Part shown: in pieces, positions 62,520 to 64,000 of the stretch
Layout: each line of letters opens with the position of its first letter
Numbering within the stretch: position 1 is the stretch's first letter
Notes under the pieces: generated by a model
What the model was told of the DNA's origin: nothing
Seen by the model: the letters and a program-made list of their open reading frames with translations, nothing else
The model's database searches: none
Assembly (NCBI GenBank): GCA_947095535.1
Contig: OX352774.1
Location: 181,038,200 to 181,102,199 of the forward strand
DNA: 64,000 nucleotides
Origin: Poecilobothrus nobilitatus
Taxonomy: Eukaryota; Arthropoda; Insecta; Diptera; Dolichopodidae
Reading direction: 5' to 3'
Position numbers and translations under genes: made by a program

Positions 62520-64000
62520 ATATGTACATTAGATATATACATATGTATGTCCATCGTACATGTCTAAACAAATCCGTCAGTCAACTTCAATTCTGTTCAA
62601 ATATTATTTTTGATCCATATTTCCGAAAAATTTAAATTGGAAGCACATAAAAAAAAAAAGAAAAATTTAATTTTGACAGCAACTGTCCGATACAAAACTA
62701 TGATAAATTAAATTTTTTTTTTTTTAAATTAAAAATGCATTTTTCAATTTAAAAAAAAAAAGTGCATTAAATGGCACATCATTCATTATATTTGAAGTGA
62801 AAGGGGAACTTTATTAATATACATATAATATGTATGTATAATATAACACACATTTTTTTATACAATACAAAAATATAAATTGTAAGTGCAACGAAATAAA
62901 GGTGCAGTGCTATTAACACGTTCACCTGTATTTTTTTATTTCCCCCCCATTATTTTTTCTAACAATTAATATTACATTTGGCTAATAAACTTACTAATTG
63001 TCAATACATGTACATACTCTTAATTATACGTACATACAATTTTATAAAGTAAAATAATGTCGTTTCCAATAATCGAATATTGGAAAAAAAAACCATATGT
63101 TTCCATTATTATATTATGCTTTCACAAAATGTCCATATAAATTTATTATTAAAATGTCACATTTTTAAGCGCTTATTCATTATGTATATATAAAGTACAT
63201 ATATTATACATATATTATATTTAAATGTATATTCCTTATTCTATTAGTACATAAAAGCTAATATTTATGACTATATAGAAGGTAATAATCTTTTAACTAT
63301 TTTGTAACTATACGTGTCTTTGCATTATTAAATACATAATGTTACATTTGAATTTTTGATGACATACAAAATGTATAATAAAAACATAATTATGTACATA
63401 GTATGTATGTACATATTTTTACATGCATGTTAAAGTATGTACATACATTGCTTACATACATACATATATACAATTATTGTTTCATTAAAATGAAAGTACT
63501 TACATGCATATACGTTTCACTTTCATAATTGAAAAATAAAAGGAAAATTATAATATTATGCAAAATTACTAAAATAATAAAATATTACAATTAAGACATT
63601 GAAAACAATTTTTATGACATCATTACTCCTGTCAAAAATTGCTGTCAACCACGCTTTGGTAGTGTAGAACTAATCAGAGCAATATTTAAATATTATTAAA
63701 AGAAAATAAAACAACAACAATAATACAATTCTTATTGTTTGAAATGGAAAATTAGTTCTTTAGTACCTATGATCTAAGAAAATAAACAAACAACAACATA
63801 AACAACAACAACAATATATAACTTTAATATTATAAAAGTAGGTTAGGAATCAATGTCAAGGAAATTTAAGATTTATTTTTATGTCACAAAAACAAAAAAA
63901 AATTTTTTTTTTTTTATTTAATTTTTTTAAATACAATATTTATTTAGTGTTTTTATTTTTATGTATAATATTTATTTAAATAAATATTGTTTTTTTTTTA

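Larger units (their letters stand above)
49916..64000. other. A+T-rich non-coding DNA with scattered simple repeats
   Basis: About 14 kb without a supportable exon on either strand. Segments with somewhat higher G+C (50885-50945, 51720-51960, 58640-58750, 62340-62400) were read in all frames and gave only short, interrupted frames. The window end is simple A/T sequence. Confidence 0.4.

Overview
The window reads as nuclear DNA of an arthropod, most likely an insect and perhaps a dipteran. It is strongly A+T-rich, full of long A and T runs and TATG/TACA microsatellites, and coding sequence is sparse and split by short A+T-rich introns with GT...AG borders. There is no prokaryotic gene layout. 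I found no tRNA, rRNA, snRNA or CRISPR sequence.

The one gene I can name lies on the minus strand at 35007-37468. It is the 3' part of a Rap1 GTPase-activating protein gene (Rapgap1/RAP1GAP family). Three exons join in phase 0: 37468-35855 (538 codons), 35769-35290 (160 codons) and 35159-35007 (50 codons plus stop). They encode the whole Rap-GAP domain with its Asn thumb, a Ser/Asn-rich tail and a C-terminal coiled coil. The N-terminus, including any GoLoco motif, is encoded upstream, in the long intron above 37468 or beyond the window. A second minus-strand gene probably begins at 11619 with one coding exon (11619-11275) that ends at a good splice donor. I do not recognise its product, and its later exons are not visible in the window.

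Most of the remaining interpretable DNA is decayed mobile elements. Four or five fragments come from the 3' ends of non-LTR retrotransposons (2295-2880, 4655-4965, 20000-20195, 23516-24070, 28850-29229). Two copies of a PIF/Harbinger-like MITE with TTA target duplications lie at 12393-12717 and 30214-30485. A pogo/Tigger-like deletion derivative with TA duplications (32060-32635) still carries the start of a CENP-B-type DNA-binding domain. A 709-bp terminal-inverted-repeat element (18289-18997) sits inside a degenerate tandem array (about 17980-19660). Several foldback structures lie at 7069-7240, 8375-9747, 28445-28546 and 33047-33216.

The left 34 kb is intergenic or intronic DNA dense in these relics. 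From about 37.5 kb to 64 kb I see only short repeats and hairpins in A+T-rich sequence, consistent with long 5' introns of the Rap-GAP gene. I found no clearly new multi-gene system. The most useful leads are the unidentified exon at 11.3-11.6 kb, the inverted-repeat-flanked ORF at 8.5-8.8 kb, the pogo-like element with retained DNA-binding sequence, and the Harbinger-like MITE family.
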